64,000 nt of DNA from Dastarcus helophoroides (lineage: Eukaryota; Arthropoda; Insecta; Coleoptera; Bothrideridae). Location of the stretch: contig CM053325.1 of NCBI GenBank assembly GCA_028583605.1, forward strand, positions 62,728,148-62,792,147, read 5' to 3'. Positions 20,755 to 32,214 of the stretch are shown piece after piece (position 1 is the first letter of the stretch; each line of letters begins with the position of its first letter). The notes beneath the pieces are model-generated. The model did not search any database and was not told the DNA's origin. It saw only the letters and a program-made list of their open reading frames with translations. The position numbers and the translations under genes were made by a program.

Positions 20755-23007
20755 CCGGGTGGCCAACTAAGAAAGGACGCCGGCTATATCTCAGCCACGA
20801 ACCATCCCACAGTTTTGAGAAAAAAATTTCAATGAGATAAGTGGCCTTGAAAAATCGCTGGAAAATATTTTTGATGTTCTAAAATGACCGCTAGATGGCG
20901 TAGTACGTGAAGCTAAATAGAAAATTAGGATTTTCTCAAAATGTTGCTTAATTAAGGTGTATTGAAAATGCATGCATTGTAATCCTAGAATAGTTTCAAT
21001 ATGTTTTTGTTCTACACTCTTTCTTCTATCTCCAAAAATAAAGTGGTGGGGAGACATCGGAAAAAAAATTTTTAAATACCATTTACTTCAGTTAGCCTCA
21101 GTAAAATTTAACAAATTAGTCTCTATAGAAAGAGTGTTATTTAGTCTATCCAAAGCACTTTCATATGTTTTTATTTTAAAATTAATATCGTTGTTACAGC
21201 GCGTTATATAAACTGGTAACAAATTTCGTCGGTTTTCTAAAAAAAATTAAATAGGAAGATATGTCAATTTTGTTATCTTAAAATAGAGAATTGAAAGCCC
21301 TAGATATCAGTGAAAACCGCAACTCGATATCTTTTATCTAACCGGAGATGTTGGCAAATAAAATTTCAGTAACGTAAAAGCTTGATGACGTTGTTTACCA
21401 TTTAGAATACGAAATCAGAGGAGCTTTAGAATTTGTCTTACATAATATAAAAATAAGTAATTAACATACCTACAATGATCTAATAGTAATAACAGTGAAT
21501 AATGTAAAAAATTTAACCGAAGAAACAATCTAATATTCAAAAAAATTAAAAAAAAGACACTGCATTACTTTAAAAATGTTAAATTAATATCCTCTATTGA
21601 CTGGAGCCCTAGATGTTCAAACTGACTGCAGCCCATCATTTTCTTGCAGTGAATCCTCTGACGAAAGAATAACACTTCAATTTCAACTTTTACCCCTCTA
21701 AATATTGTTTCTTATTCTTTCGATCATGCCCTTTCTTTTGTAGGCTTGTTGGCAAAAACAAGGTCTTCAATTCGCCTGACAAATAAAAATCAAGGCAAGT
21801 CAGATCTGGGGACCTGGATGGCCAAGAAAACTGACTTCCACTTCCTATCTACCTACCACGTGGGCCTGGTTTTGAACGGTGGTTCAGCATACCCCCAAAT
21901 CATTAGCTATTGATCTAGCACTTAAATGAGGATTAAATTTCACATATTCTAAAATATTTATAATATTTTGCTCGATGCTACCTCTACGTTATCTTCTGAA
22001 CATAGCAACATGCACATTTCCTGTGGTGCATATGCGATGTATCAGTCGAAGGAAAACTCTTTCACTTTGATTACGTTTTTCGGGATACTGCACGCATAGA
22101 TTTAGCAGCATCACCTGCATTTTCATGCATTCGAAATAAATGGTTAGTTAGCATGTCAAATGCTTCTTCATTTGTTTAAATCTTTTTAATTTTAAAAATT
22201 GAAATACAAATCTTGTCCCCTGAAACCAATTTTCTATTTTATAAAGAAATGTAAAAGCGAAAATAACAATTCAGTTAGAAAAGCAGGTAGTAAACACATT
22301 TGCAACCTTAAAGATTTGCACTTTTTTATTTTATTTTCGCAGTTAACTTTTTTCAAGGGCCACTTTAACCAGTTTTGTAGACAAACTATGTGATTATTTA
22401 TAATTTAAACTTTGTTTGTCAATATCTTCGGTTAGATATCAAGTTGCAATTTTTACTGATATTTAGAGCTTTTAATTCTCTATTTTAAGATATCCAAATT
22501 AACATATCGTTTTATTTAATTTTTTTTAGAAAAACGCCGAAATTTGTTACCATTTTATATAACGCGCTGTAGCAGCGACAATAATTTTAAAATAAAAACA
22601 CGTGAAACTGCCGTCGATAGACTAAATAGCACTCTTTCTATAAAGACTAAATTTGTTAAATTTCCTTAAGGCTAACTGAAGTAAATGGTATTTTAAAAAA
22701 AATTTTTTCGACGTCTCCCCACCACTTTATTTTTAAAGACAGAACAAAAAGTGTAAAGCAAAACAAATCGAAAATATTCTAGGATTACAAGGCATGTATT
22801 TTCCATATACCTTAATTAGGCAAAATTTCGAGAAAATCCTAATTTTCTATTCAGTCTCACCTATTACGTCACCTAGCGGTCATTTAAGAATCTCAAAAAT
22901 ATTTTCCAGCGATTTTTCAGGGCCATTCTTATTGAAGTTTTGTCCCCTAAGCTGTAGTGATTCGTTGATGAGATATAGCCGGCGTCCTTTCTTAGTTGGC
23001 CACCCGC
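20755..23007. mobile_element. DNA transposon with about 600-bp inverted repeats
   Basis: TA dinucleotides flank it at 20753-20754 and 23008-23009. The left arm (20755 to about 21365) starts CCGGGTGGCCAACTAAGAAA, and the right arm (about 22415-23007, minus) starts GCGGGTGGCCAACTAAGAAA. The arms stay recognisable over about 600 bp with indels. The central kilobase holds a decayed transposase on the minus strand. It lies 255 bp from the hAT-like element and fills most of a TAF4 intron. Confidence 0.85.
21730..22120 (-). pseudogene. Decayed transposase with DUF4817-like N-terminus
   Basis: On the minus strand the segments QYPEKRNQSERVFLRLIHRI, NIINILEYVKFNPHLSARSI and, further on, WPSRSPDLTCLDFYL can be read across stops and frame changes. 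Proteins with this order (an (F/Y)P..R..R..F..IHQRL segment, a NP..S.R.IA helix, then W..RSPDLTPLDF...G) are a common insect transposase group related to IS630/Tc1/mariner. The match is from memory. The gene is far too damaged to function. Confidence 0.65.
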
Positions 23008-23153
23008 TACAATAGTTTATAGTTTACATTTCCTGCAGTTAAAAATCAAACATTTTTACAGTATTATTGCTCACCTATGTCACAGCACAATTTTAGGGTT
23101 CTAAAGACACCCATTTAGGATGTGTTTAGAGGTTTATTAAGTAGATGTTTTAC

Positions 23154-23243
23154 CTGTACAGCTGCAACGTTCGCTGATGCTGTGGATACAGTTGTGGTAG
23201 CTCCTGTTTGTGCAGGACTTGTAGTAGCGGTAGTTGTCGCAGC
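23154..23243 (-). CDS. TAF4 exon 3: Ala/Thr-rich linker
   Basis: A 30-codon exon with acceptor AG at 23245-23244 and donor GT at 23153-23152, phase 0 at both ends. The translation is AATTTATTSPAQTGATTTVS followed by TASANVAAVQ, a low-complexity linker of the kind found before the TAFH domain in TAF4. It is assigned by strand, splice phase and position between exons 2 and 4, not by unique homology. Exons of this size could also be missed elsewhere in the flanking introns. Confidence 0.75.
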
Positions 23244-23312
23244 CTAAAAGAATAATATGAGAAAATAATTACAACAATAATTTTTAAAAAAAAGTATTTT
23301 TTTGGTTATCCT

Positions 23313-23513
23313 TGGTTACTTCCAAAAATTGATACGCTTATATTGTTCCCCTGAAACCCTGAAAGATTAAATATCTCTCTGAAGATGATAGCTTGGTTAT
23401 CGAAATGCGTTAGAGACACTGTTGTTGTGTTTTTTAATCTTTCTTGGTTTCAGAGGACACGACTGTATAACTTTTTTTTTTGTGGAACAGACTGGTCCTT
23501 CGTTATCTTCAAT
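23313..23513 (+). mobile_element. Hammerhead-carrying inverted-repeat element, copy C
   Basis: The left arm reads in reverse from TTGGTTATCCTTGGTTACTT to CCTGAAAGATTAAAT. The centre is the ribozyme, and the right arm continues GTTGTTGTGTTTTTTAATCT, TTTCTTGGTTTCAGAGGACA and ends GGACTGGTCC-like (AGACTGGTCCTTCGTTATCT). It is about 10% diverged from copies A and B and lies antisense in a TAF4 intron. Confidence 0.75.
23375..23415 (+). ncRNA. Hammerhead ribozyme motif, type I, copy C
   Basis: CTCT (23375-23378), CTGAAGA (23379-23385), unpaired T, stem II GATAGC-TTG-GTTATC (one G-U pair), GAA (23402-23404), stem III ATGCGT, T, and AGAG (23412-23415). Stem II keeps pairing despite two changes relative to copies A and B: GAC to GAT in one strand and GCTGTC to GTTATC in the other. 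One pair is a covariation (C-G to T-A) and one becomes G-U. Stem III has one wobble pair. Confidence 0.65.
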
Positions 23514-24009
23514 CTTCCGATTTGATTTACGACTACATAACAATTAAAAAAAAAGTAATAAAACCCCAGGATATTAATATATTTAAAGAAAGGAAGTTTA
23601 TTTAATCACTCTTGATAAATGTAAGTTCATTCATATTTTTTTTAATAGAATTTACCGTCAAAATCGTAAGTATTTGTAAAAAATGTTTAGAAATCTCGAA
23701 AAGTCGTCATTTTACAATTTTTACTTTTTTCAAGACAAAATGTTCAATCATCTTTTCCTCAAAATTTGAAGTTGAAATTAAAAAATAAAAATTCCAAAAT
23801 TAAAATTGAAATTTTCAACTAAGTCGAAATTTTCAACATAAGTCGAAAATTTTCAATTAAAGAAATTAAATTGGTACGCTTCCTCATCAACAAAGAATAA
23901 GACATGCCACTGAACGGTAAGGTTTTTTCTTTTTAATTAAAAACCAGTGGCGTGTGGTACTTTTTATAAATAAGGAAGATCTTAAAACAAAATTTAAAAA
24001 TTTGGATAA

Positions 24010-24127
24010 TGAAATACAAATCTTGTCCCCTCAAAGCAAGAAAGATTTTTTTAATCTTTCTTGGTTTCAGGGGACAGGAATTGTATTTCAATTTTTGAAA
24101 ATAACCAACGACGAGTCCGTTCCACCA
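24010..24127. repeat. Foldback remnant of the hammerhead family lacking the ribozyme (copy D)
   Basis: GAAATACAAATCTTGTCCCC and AGCAAGAAAGATT face TAATCTTTCTTGGTTTCAGG with almost no spacer, followed by GTATTTCAATTTTTGAAAAT and AGTCCGTTCC. Only the outer arms remain. A shorter fragment (TTGAAATACAAATCTTGTCC) is at about 22198-22227. Confidence 0.65.
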
Positions 24128-24129
24128 AA

Positions 24130-24975
24130 ATCTGGAAAATGTTTTCAGAATTTTTGAAAATATTTAGTTTAGGCTTCAAATTTTTATTTTTTTATTCACT
24201 AAATTCTCAAAAGAAAAAATTAAAATTAGATTAAAAAGGCAGAAATTTTGATAAAAGAAATTTTAAAATGTTGCAATTTTGGAAAATTTCTGATTGTTCA
24301 AAAAAAGTTAAAGTTTTCCAAAAAAAAATTGGGGAAATTATAAAAATGAGTTCGATTTTTTTCTAAATTAGCAGGATTTTGAAAAAATCCAAAATTCGTA
24401 AAAGCGTCATAATACCAGAAAAAAGCCAATAATTTCCAGACAATCTCAAATTTCGAGAAAAACGTCGAATTTTGGAAATGAAGGCGAAATTTCGAATTTT
24501 GGCGAAAAAAATTGAAATTTCAAGACAAAGATGAATGTTCAAATAAAAATCTGAATTTTATGATAGAAGTCCACATTTTTATCAAATGACGTACTTTGGG
24601 AATCAAGTCCCTTTCTAAAAAAGTAGTCGAAATTTAGAGAAAAAAGGCAAATTTTAAAGATAAAATTAAAACTTGTCAAAAAAACAATAGTTTTGAAGAA
24701 AAAAGTCAAAATTTAGAGAGAAAAAACGCAAATTTTAAAAATAAAACCGAAATTTCTGGAAAAAAAACCTAGTTGGAGGAAAGAAGTGGAAATTTTGAGG
24801 AAAAAGCAAATGCTGAAATAAAAATGAAATATAGAAAAAAAAACAAATTTTGAAAAACGAGCAGAAAGTTTGCAGAATTTTGAAAAAATTGAGGAAATGA
24901 AAAAAGTGAGTTCGATTTTTTCTAATTTAGCAGGATTTTGAAAAACTCGAAAAATTCGTAAAAACGTCATAATAC
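24130..24975. repeat. A-rich degenerate block
   Basis: Purine-rich plus strand (words like AATTTCGAGAAAAACGTCGA). A segment near 24345-24415 (GAGTTCGATTTTTTTCTAAA onward) is repeated near 24905-24970. No gene is seen. Confidence 0.5.
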
Positions 24976-27870
24976 CGGTGGGGGGGAGGGGGGAGCTTGT
25001 CCTTCACTCAGGTAGCTGGTAAAAAATAAATATTCAGTCGAGAAATTTCGACTTTTTTTTGACATTTCGACTTTTTTGTGAAATTTTCGTCTAAATTCGC
25101 CCTTTTTTCGAAATTTCGACAAAATTCGACTTTCCCTGGGAAATTTCAACTTTTACTAAATTTTGACTTTTTCTCGAAATTTTCGACTTTTTTCCCGAAA
25201 TTTTGATCTTTTTCTCAAAATGTCGATCTTTTCCTCGAAATTTTGACAATTTTTTTAAAATTTATTTGGGTTTTAGAAACTTTTAATTTTTTTTTCGAAA
25301 ATCGTCTTTTTCTTGAAATTTTGATATTTTTCAAGCAAGTTTTTCAAAAAGTCAGGTTTTGACATTAAATTTGATTTCCTGAAAATCGCGACTTTATACC
25401 AAAACTGATTCTTGTTAATGATAATTTGTCTTTTTCTAAATTACGACTTTATACGCAAAATTCTACTTTTTCCTCAAAGGAATGTTGAATATTTTGTAAG
25501 AATTTCAGCTTTATTTCGCCCTTTTTTCGAAATTTCGATAAAATTCGACTTTCTCTGGGAAATTTCGACTTTTCACTAAATTTCGATTTTTTTCGATTTT
25601 TTTCTCAAAATGTTGATGTTTTTCTCAAAATGTCAATTTTCCCCCGAAATTTTGATAATTTTTTTCAAAATTTGTTTGGGATTTTAGAAACTTTTAATTT
25701 TTATATCGAAAATCGTCTTTTTCTCGAAATTTTGATGCTTTTCGAGCAAGTTTTTCAAATAGTCAGGTTTTTACAATAAATTTGATTTCCTGAAAATTCC
25801 AACTTTATATCAAAACTGATTTGTGTCAATTATAGTTCGTATTTCTCTAAAATAAGAAGACTATACACAAAATTTTACTTTTTCCTCGAAAAAATGTTGA
25901 TTATTTTATCAGAATTTCAGCTTTTTTTCGCCCTTTTTTCGAAATTTCGACAAAATTCGACTTTCTCTGGACAATTTCGACAAAATTCGACTTACTCTGG
26001 GAAATTTCGACAAAATTCAACTTTCTCTGGGAAATTTCGACAAAATTCGACTTTCTCTGAGAAATTTCGACAAAATTCGACTTTCTCTGGGAAATTTCGA
26101 CCTTCTTGTTAATTACAATTCGTCTTTCTCTAAATTACGACTTTATACGAAAAATTCTACTTCTTCCTTAAAAAAATGTTGATTATTTTATAAGAATTTC
26201 AGGTTTTTTCGCCCTTTTTTCGAAATTTAGACAAAATTTGACTTTCTATGAGAAATTTCGACAAAATTCGACTTTCTCTGAGAAATTTCGACTTTTTACT
26301 AAATTTCGACTGTTTCTCGAAATTTTCCACTTTTTTCTCGAAATTTTCGACTTTTTTCTCGAAATTTTGACATTTTTCTCAAAATATCGACCTTTTTTTT
26401 CCTCGAAATTTTGATAACTTTTTTAAAATTTGTTTGGGTTTTAGAGACTTTTAATTTTTATTTCGAAAATCGTCTTTTTCTCCAAATTTTGATGCTTTTC
26501 GAAAAAGTTTTTCAAAAAGTCAAGTTTTAACATTAAATTTGATTTCCTGAAAATTCCGACTTTATATCAAAACTGATTCCTGTTAATTATAATTCGTCTT
26601 TCTCTGAATTACGACTTTATACTCAAAATTTTACTTTTTCTTCAAAAAAATGTTGCCTATTTTATAAGAATTTCAGGTTTTTTTCGCCCTATTTTCAAAA
26701 TTTCGACAAAATTCGATTTTCTGTGGGAAATTTCGACCTTTTACTAAATTCCTCAGAAAAATGTTGATTTATTTATAAGAATTTCTTTTTTATAAAATTT
26801 TGACTGTCCGGAAATGCTGAAATGTTTCTTATAATTCGTCTGATTCTCGTTTTGTCTCAATTTCTATTTAAAATTGAGCTTTTTAACCAAAATCCAGCTT
26901 TTTCTCAAAATTCGCTTACTTTTCTAAAATTGGTTTAAATTGTTAACAAAAATATAAAAATTTTGAGAACAATAATTTTATGAAATTAGGAGGAAAATAT
27001 CTCTTGTAAATTACAAAAAAATGTCGATTATTTTATAAGAATTTCATGTTTTTTTCGCCCTCTTTTTAAAATTTCGACAAAATTCGATTTTGTGTGGGAA
27101 ATTTCGACCTTTTACTAAATTCATCAGAAAAATGTTGATAAATTTATAAGAATTTCTTTTTTTATTAAATTTCGACTGTCCGGAAACGTCAAAATGTTTC
27201 TTAAAATTCGTCTGATTCTCGTTTCGTCTCAATTTCTACTTAAAATTAAGCTTTTTAACCAAAATCCAGCTTTTTCTCAAAATTCGCTTACTTTTCTAAA
27301 ATTGGTTTAACATGTTAACAAAAGCATAAAAATTTTGAGAACAATAATTTCATGAAATTTAGAGGAAAATATTTCTTGTAAATTACCAAAAAATGTTGAT
27401 TATTTTATAAGAATTTCAGGTTTTTTTCGCCCTCTTTTTAAAATTTCGACAAAATTCGATTTTCTGTGGGAAATTTCGACCTTTTACTAAATTCCTCAGA
27501 AAAATGTTGATTTATTTATAAGAATTTCTTTTTTATAAAATTTTGACTGTCCGGAAATGCTGAAATGTTTCTTATAATTCGTCTGATTCTCGTTTTGTCT
27601 CAATTTCTACTTAAAATTGAGCTTTTTAACCAAAATCCAGCTTTTTCTCAAAATTCGCTTACTTTTCTAAAATTGGTTTAAAATGTTAACAAAAATGTAA
27701 AAATTTTGAGAACAATAATTTTATGAAATTTAGAGCAAAATACTTCTTGTAAATTACGAGATTATGTCAAAATTTAAATGAAAATAAAAATTTTCAGAGA
27801 AATATTTTTAGAAACTGGGTCTTTGCTCCAAATTCGATTTATTCCGGAAATTGCGAGTTTATTCACAAAA
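24976..27870. repeat. T-rich degenerate block with tandem units of about 300-380 bp
   Basis: After the G-rich junction CCGGTGGGGGGGAGGGGGGA the plus strand becomes pyrimidine-rich. A marker phrase (AATGTTGATTATTTTATAAG then AATTTCAGGTTTTTTTCGCC) recurs near 25480, 25893, 26178, 26649, 27020 and 27395, so the block is a degenerate tandem array. The last three units are about 370 bp each. It lies in the TAF4 intron between exons 2 and 3. Confidence 0.7.
25945..26105. repeat. 30-bp tandem repeat, about five copies
   Basis: The unit AAATTTCGACAAAATTCGAC followed by TTTCTCTGGG repeats about five times with few changes. The plus-strand ORF through it translates as a repeated RQNSTFSGKF peptide, which is a by-product of the 30-bp period and not a gene. 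Confidence 0.9.
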
Positions 27871-28169
27871 TTCTTCAAGTGCTAGTAACACAACCAACAT
27901 TCGCATCCCTATAGTCCAGTGTGGAAAAGTTACCCACTTTCTAGACTCAAGCCAGAAAAAAGGTTTCTCTGGCACTGTTTTGTGACAATCTAGCAACAGA
28001 CTAAAATACTGGATTTTAGGGCTTAACTTTGCACTAAAAAAGTAGGCATTCCGGATCGATTTTAGAAAAAATCCTATAATTGGCCAAGAAAATGTTGCCT
28101 ATGTCTAAACTTTGCTAGCAAATAATGCCCCATAAACAAATATTCTTCTTATCATTTAAATATACTTAC
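27871..28169. other. TAF4 intron sequence, nothing further
   Basis: Normal-composition DNA next to the exon 2 donor. No feature was identified. Confidence 0.4.
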
Positions 28170-28349
28170 TGCCACTGTGTGCATTCGAAAAGTGACTGGT
28201 TGGGCACCCGGTGTGGTAGTACCTACGAGATTTGCAGCCGCTGGTGGAGGTCCCACTCGAAGCAATTGGTATTGCCCGTTTTCAGTCTTTAATAGTAAAT
28301 GTCCTTGCTGACCGGGTTGTAAACCGTGAAAGGACTGCAACGTTAATTG
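28170..28349 (-). CDS. TAF4 exon 2
   Basis: A 60-codon exon with acceptor TTTTTTTTAG ending at 28350 and donor GTAAGT starting at 28169, phase 0 on both sides. The translation begins QLTLQSFHGLQPGQQGHLLL and includes KTENGQYQLLRVGPPPAAAN and PVTFRMHTVAV. The GQYQLLRV segment in a Q/T/P-rich setting agrees with the region between the TAF4 N-terminus and TAFH domain. It joins exon 1 across an 860-bp intron without frame change. Confidence 0.88.
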
Positions 28350-29209
28350 CTAAAAAAAAGGAACGAATAAATCAAAAGAATTCTCGATAACTCGAAAGAC
28401 ACAACAAATTATTCACACACCACAAAAGCCCGTAAATTATTCACATTCATCGACTTGTAGGACGAAACATTTAATAAACTACTATGAATGCTCGCTCAAC
28501 GTTTTAAAGCTACTAAATGATAGAACTTGCAACTGAAATAAAACTGCACTTCAACTTGGATTTGTAAAAAAAAATTATGGTCTGTCATATTCACTTCGGC
28601 TATGTATGATCCAATTGTTATAAAAAAAAAAGATGAAGTAATTAATACAACTCTAATTAAAAGGTCCCGAAGTTTGAAACATTTATGGCCAGAGACCCTC
28701 ATGAATTAAAAGAAAAACAAATTTTCTCATTGGATTATTTTATGAATGGTTTTGTCCTCACTGACACATCAACGTGTCCAGTGGAAACCACCAAAGGTAG
28801 AAATCGGAAATAATAAGTTTGAAATATAATCAAATTATCAATTTTGTTGCGTTTACCATTTGAACTTTTTCAAAGATTTATCTTAAATATGTATCGATAA
28901 AATTGCATCGAGGGTTTTTAACATTCAAATTCGTTTAACTACTTCATCTTGATAAAACAAATTAGAAATAGGTAGTGTTAGTAGACTTGGACGGTTAGTC
29001 GATTATCTTACAACCAGCAGAGTGTGTCGTTTAAAACCAGTGAATATCCACATTAAAAAGCATCGACTTTCGAATATTTCATGAACAAAATATTGGACCC
29101 CGTGCAGGGTAATAAACTAAAACCACACGAAAACATATCTACAAAGTGCACTATTTACGTAAGTGAAAAATCTACAGCAGGACCCTCTCATTCCGAGCTA
29201 ACAACTTAC
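28350..29209. other. TAF4 intron 1
   Basis: An 860-bp intron bounded by GTAAGTTG (29209 down) and TTTTTTTTAG (to 28350). No repeats with recognisable ends. ORFs here are not supported. Confidence 0.8.
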
Positions 29210-29998
29210 TGGAGCTCCGGGTCGGGCCCCTACAATTTGAGGTGCACTCAGCACCACACGTGCTGGTTGTCCCTTCTGTGGCTGATTAGGAACGCCAGGT
29301 CGTACGTTGACAACCTGGAGGTTGGAAAGGATATTCGGGGATTGAGTGCTAGGGCTACCTACATTATTAGCAGGTGGTACCGATGTTACGTTCATGGGCA
29401 CGGTTACCAAGCCGGGGGTTCCGGTGGGCGCCCCGCTCGTCTTTATCACCAAAGTGGGCTGTTTGTTTTGCAAAGTTTGCATATTCGACGTCGGCGTCTG
29501 GAATACTTGTTGTGGGGTGATATTGATGGTGCCGTTGGGGACCGATTGTGCCGGTAGCGCTACCCTATTTTGTATGATGGTCCCCGAGGCGGCCATGGCT
29601 TGGTTGCCTTGTGTGTACACTATTTTGACGCCGTCGTTTTTATTAGAATCTACGGAGGTGGCATTTTGATTGATGAAGCCTGTGGTCACCGCTCCCGCCG
29701 CAGTCTGCGCCGCGGCACCGCCGATAATCATAGCATTGTTCGTCACTTGTTTACTAGCAACCGCACTTATCGAGTCACCGTTCGGAATCGTTTCATGTTT
29801 CTGTGGGGTAACTGTCGCGCCGTTTGATATTGCACTGTTCACGTGATTTTGATTAATCACGACCGAGTCTGCAGTCTCACCGGTCGCGGAAGAAGTCGAC
29901 GTGACCAACTGATTCTCTAAGGAGCCCACAATTGCACTTACAGCTAATTCATCGACATCTGTACTCAGAGCTTCCTCGAGAAATTTAGCTGACGCCAT
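29210..29998 (-). CDS. TAF4 exon 1, TFIID subunit 4 N-terminus
   Basis: 263 codons from ATG 29998-29996 to donor GTAAGT at 29209. TAF4 is a core TFIID subunit that pairs with TAF12 through a histone fold and relays activator signals to RNA polymerase II initiation in the nucleus. The first 30 residues (MASAKFLEEAL, then VDELAVSAIVGSLENQL) match the conserved start of animal TAF4, where an acidic helix precedes VGSLE.QL. The rest is rich in Thr, Gln, Val, Asn and Pro, as in the activator-contact region, with PPANNVGSPSTQSPNILSNL and VLSAPQIVGARPGAP near the end. An in-frame upstream ATG at 30046 would add 16 residues, but the downstream ATG fits the family better. The base composition is much less AT-rich than the introns. 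Confidence 0.93.
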
Positions 29999-30260
29999 TT
30001 TCCGAGATCCAACTGCAAACTGAAACGCGCATGTTCGGTCCGACAACGATGAGGATGCGCATTAGTTCCGAACGACGCAAAAGCATACAGAAGTATGACA
30101 CAAAATACGACTTTTACGGGGTATATAAACGAATTTTCGTTGAGAAGAAAACGTAAAAACAAAAATGTTGAGCAATTTCAGCGTTGATACCTTGCCTTGC
30201 GGCGGCTCCCTTTTAAATTGCTCGCACACAAATTCGAGAAAAGCGCGAGTAAACATTCCG
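29999..30260 (-). promoter_or_regulatory. Probable TAF4 5' UTR and promoter region
   Basis: The sequence upstream of the TAF4 start is less AT-rich to about 30250 (CTTGCCTTGCGGCGGCTCCC, GAAAAGCGCGAG, TTGGCGGGAAA) and then turns AT-rich. TTGGCGGGAAA at 30272-30282 resembles an E2F-type site, which I note only as a resemblance. No clear TATA box is seen, and the start site is unknown. Confidence 0.4.
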
Positions 30261-31606
30261 AAATTTAAAAATTGGCGGGAAATTACATAAATGCGAAATA
30301 AAACTAAAATAATTCATATTAGATTATACATTTCATGGCCATATATTAAACTCGCTACAATAATAATAAAATTTGGGCTTTTCAAGGTTTTTTACTTTTA
30401 TATTTGTTACTATACTGCTATTTTCGTGATCGATATTTTGCAATTTTCTTATTACGTATGTATATTTAAACAGCTGTAGTTCAACTATTAAGACTTTACT
30501 GGTAAAATATCGTATTTGTTTTATAAAAATTATAATATAATGCTATACATATAATGTATAAAATAAAGTGATTTCGGCATATACTTATTAAGTATATGGA
30601 TTTCGGGTATATTCGCATTTTAATAACTTCGTTTACAGATTATCGATTCTGTTCGTATAGGTACCCCACACAAATAATATCGGGTGGTTAACTGAAAAGG
30701 CCGTCAAATTGGATGTCAAAGTTTATGTTTTTAACGTATGTCTTAAATAAGTTGTCAATAATTAACAAGCGCAAATTTTTAATAAATTTAACTATTGTCG
30801 TAACAAACTACTAATGAAAAACCCCAGTGATTTTGTATAAAATCATATAAAGACCTTAAAACGACTCACTAATTTATGAAAATATGTACCTCATTAATTT
30901 AAATCATTTTTCGTCAATAATAATAATAAAAACTGTTTAAAAAATTTTCGTTTGTCTTACAAAACTTTAATCTCTATGCATAAATTAGACGTCAAAGCGA
31001 CACTTGACAGATCAACAAAAATGATCAATAAGCATCGTCCATTTCAGATAAGTATGCATAAGAGTGGGACGTAAAATATTAAATAAACCTTTAAGACAAG
31101 TTACTAGAAATATCACCAAAGCTAAAGCTGATTTTACGCGTAAACATTTTGATGATTAATGTGTTGCCTACATTTCAAGGGCTATTTGACAAAAACAACC
31201 GAAATAAATGTTTTCCACACTATTTTCATTACAATTATTAACAATTAAACAATTTTCAGCTCAAATTAATATAAAACATGAAGTCATCGTTCTTAAAATA
31301 ATCGACAATAAACCAGAATATTTAATATTTAGGTTAGGATTTTCGGAACACAGAACACCATTAAGAAATGACTCCGAGCTGTGCGTTTTCTTTTTCTAAA
31401 TTTCAGCCTTAGAAGCCAAATAATAATAAATAATAAAATAAATAAATAAATAATAATAAATCTCGAATTCGTTTAATAAATTACGAATTTTTCCAATATT
31501 TTAGTTTTTCTCTGAAAATTCCGGCTTTATCAACTTCAATTAGGAAGTTTCGGCATAGTATCGATATTAGCTTACGCATACAGTGGCGACACCTTTGATC
31601 TTGAAC
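30261..31606. other. Intergenic, no gene seen
   Basis: AT-rich spacer between TAF4 and the next mobile element. It contains a short (AATAAATAAATAA) run near 31425-31460. None of the small ORFs is supported. Confidence 0.45.
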
Positions 31607-31810
31607 TAGGGATGTCGACCTGAGATCGATTAATCGAAAAATCGATTTTTTCAAGTTTCAAGGTCGATTTTTTTAGATCGATCTCAACTACAGATCGATC
31701 TAATGAACGATTCAAAAATCCTAAGGATCGGATCAATTTACCTTACATGCAGGTCACTGTAAATTTAATGACAAATATTTTTTATATAAGTGTATTTATG
31801 TCGTTAGATT

Positions 31811-32107
31811 CATATATGTAATACTTCTATATGGCGTGTTGTGTATAATCGCCACTACAAAATGCGTTGTCAAAAAGGTGAGATGAAAATATATGTCGTA
31901 CTCTTTACAAGCATTCATTCATTTATAGCGGGAACAGATGACAAGATGGGCGGGAACGCTAATAAAGAATGACAACAAAGATAACTGACGAGAAGCGGGA
32001 TTGGTTAATAAATTCTGTCCTCCAAAAAGACAAACATATATATCCATCGCGCCTTTTTAACACAATCGAAGGTACAAAACACGCCATATAGAAGTATTAC
32101 ATATATG
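31811..32107 (+). mobile_element. hAT-type MITE, 297 bp, copy 1
   Basis: It has perfect 30-bp inverted repeats beginning CATATATGTAATACTTCTAT. The flanks GTTAGATT and GTTAAATT fit an 8-bp duplication with one change. It is the same element as 34754-35056, in opposite orientation, with about 90% identity by eye. Confidence 0.85.
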
Positions 32108-32214
32108 GTTAAATTATTCTCTACTTCAATTTACTAGTAATAGTTACGTTAATAAGCCAACAGATGGCACCATTAACATTTTTTTCTCTAACACTATTAT
32201 AGAAACTGCACGTT

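Noticed and set aside
23905..23970. A pair of hAT-like ends, GCCACTG at 23906-23912 and CAGTGGCG at 23945
   Set aside because: They resemble a right and a left terminus facing away from each other, but no partner ends or duplications (AACGGTAA, TTAAAAAC) were found, so no element can be delimited.
29081..29827. Plus-strand ORFs of 85-158 codons
   Set aside because: They are antisense to TAF4 exon 1 and unrecognisable.
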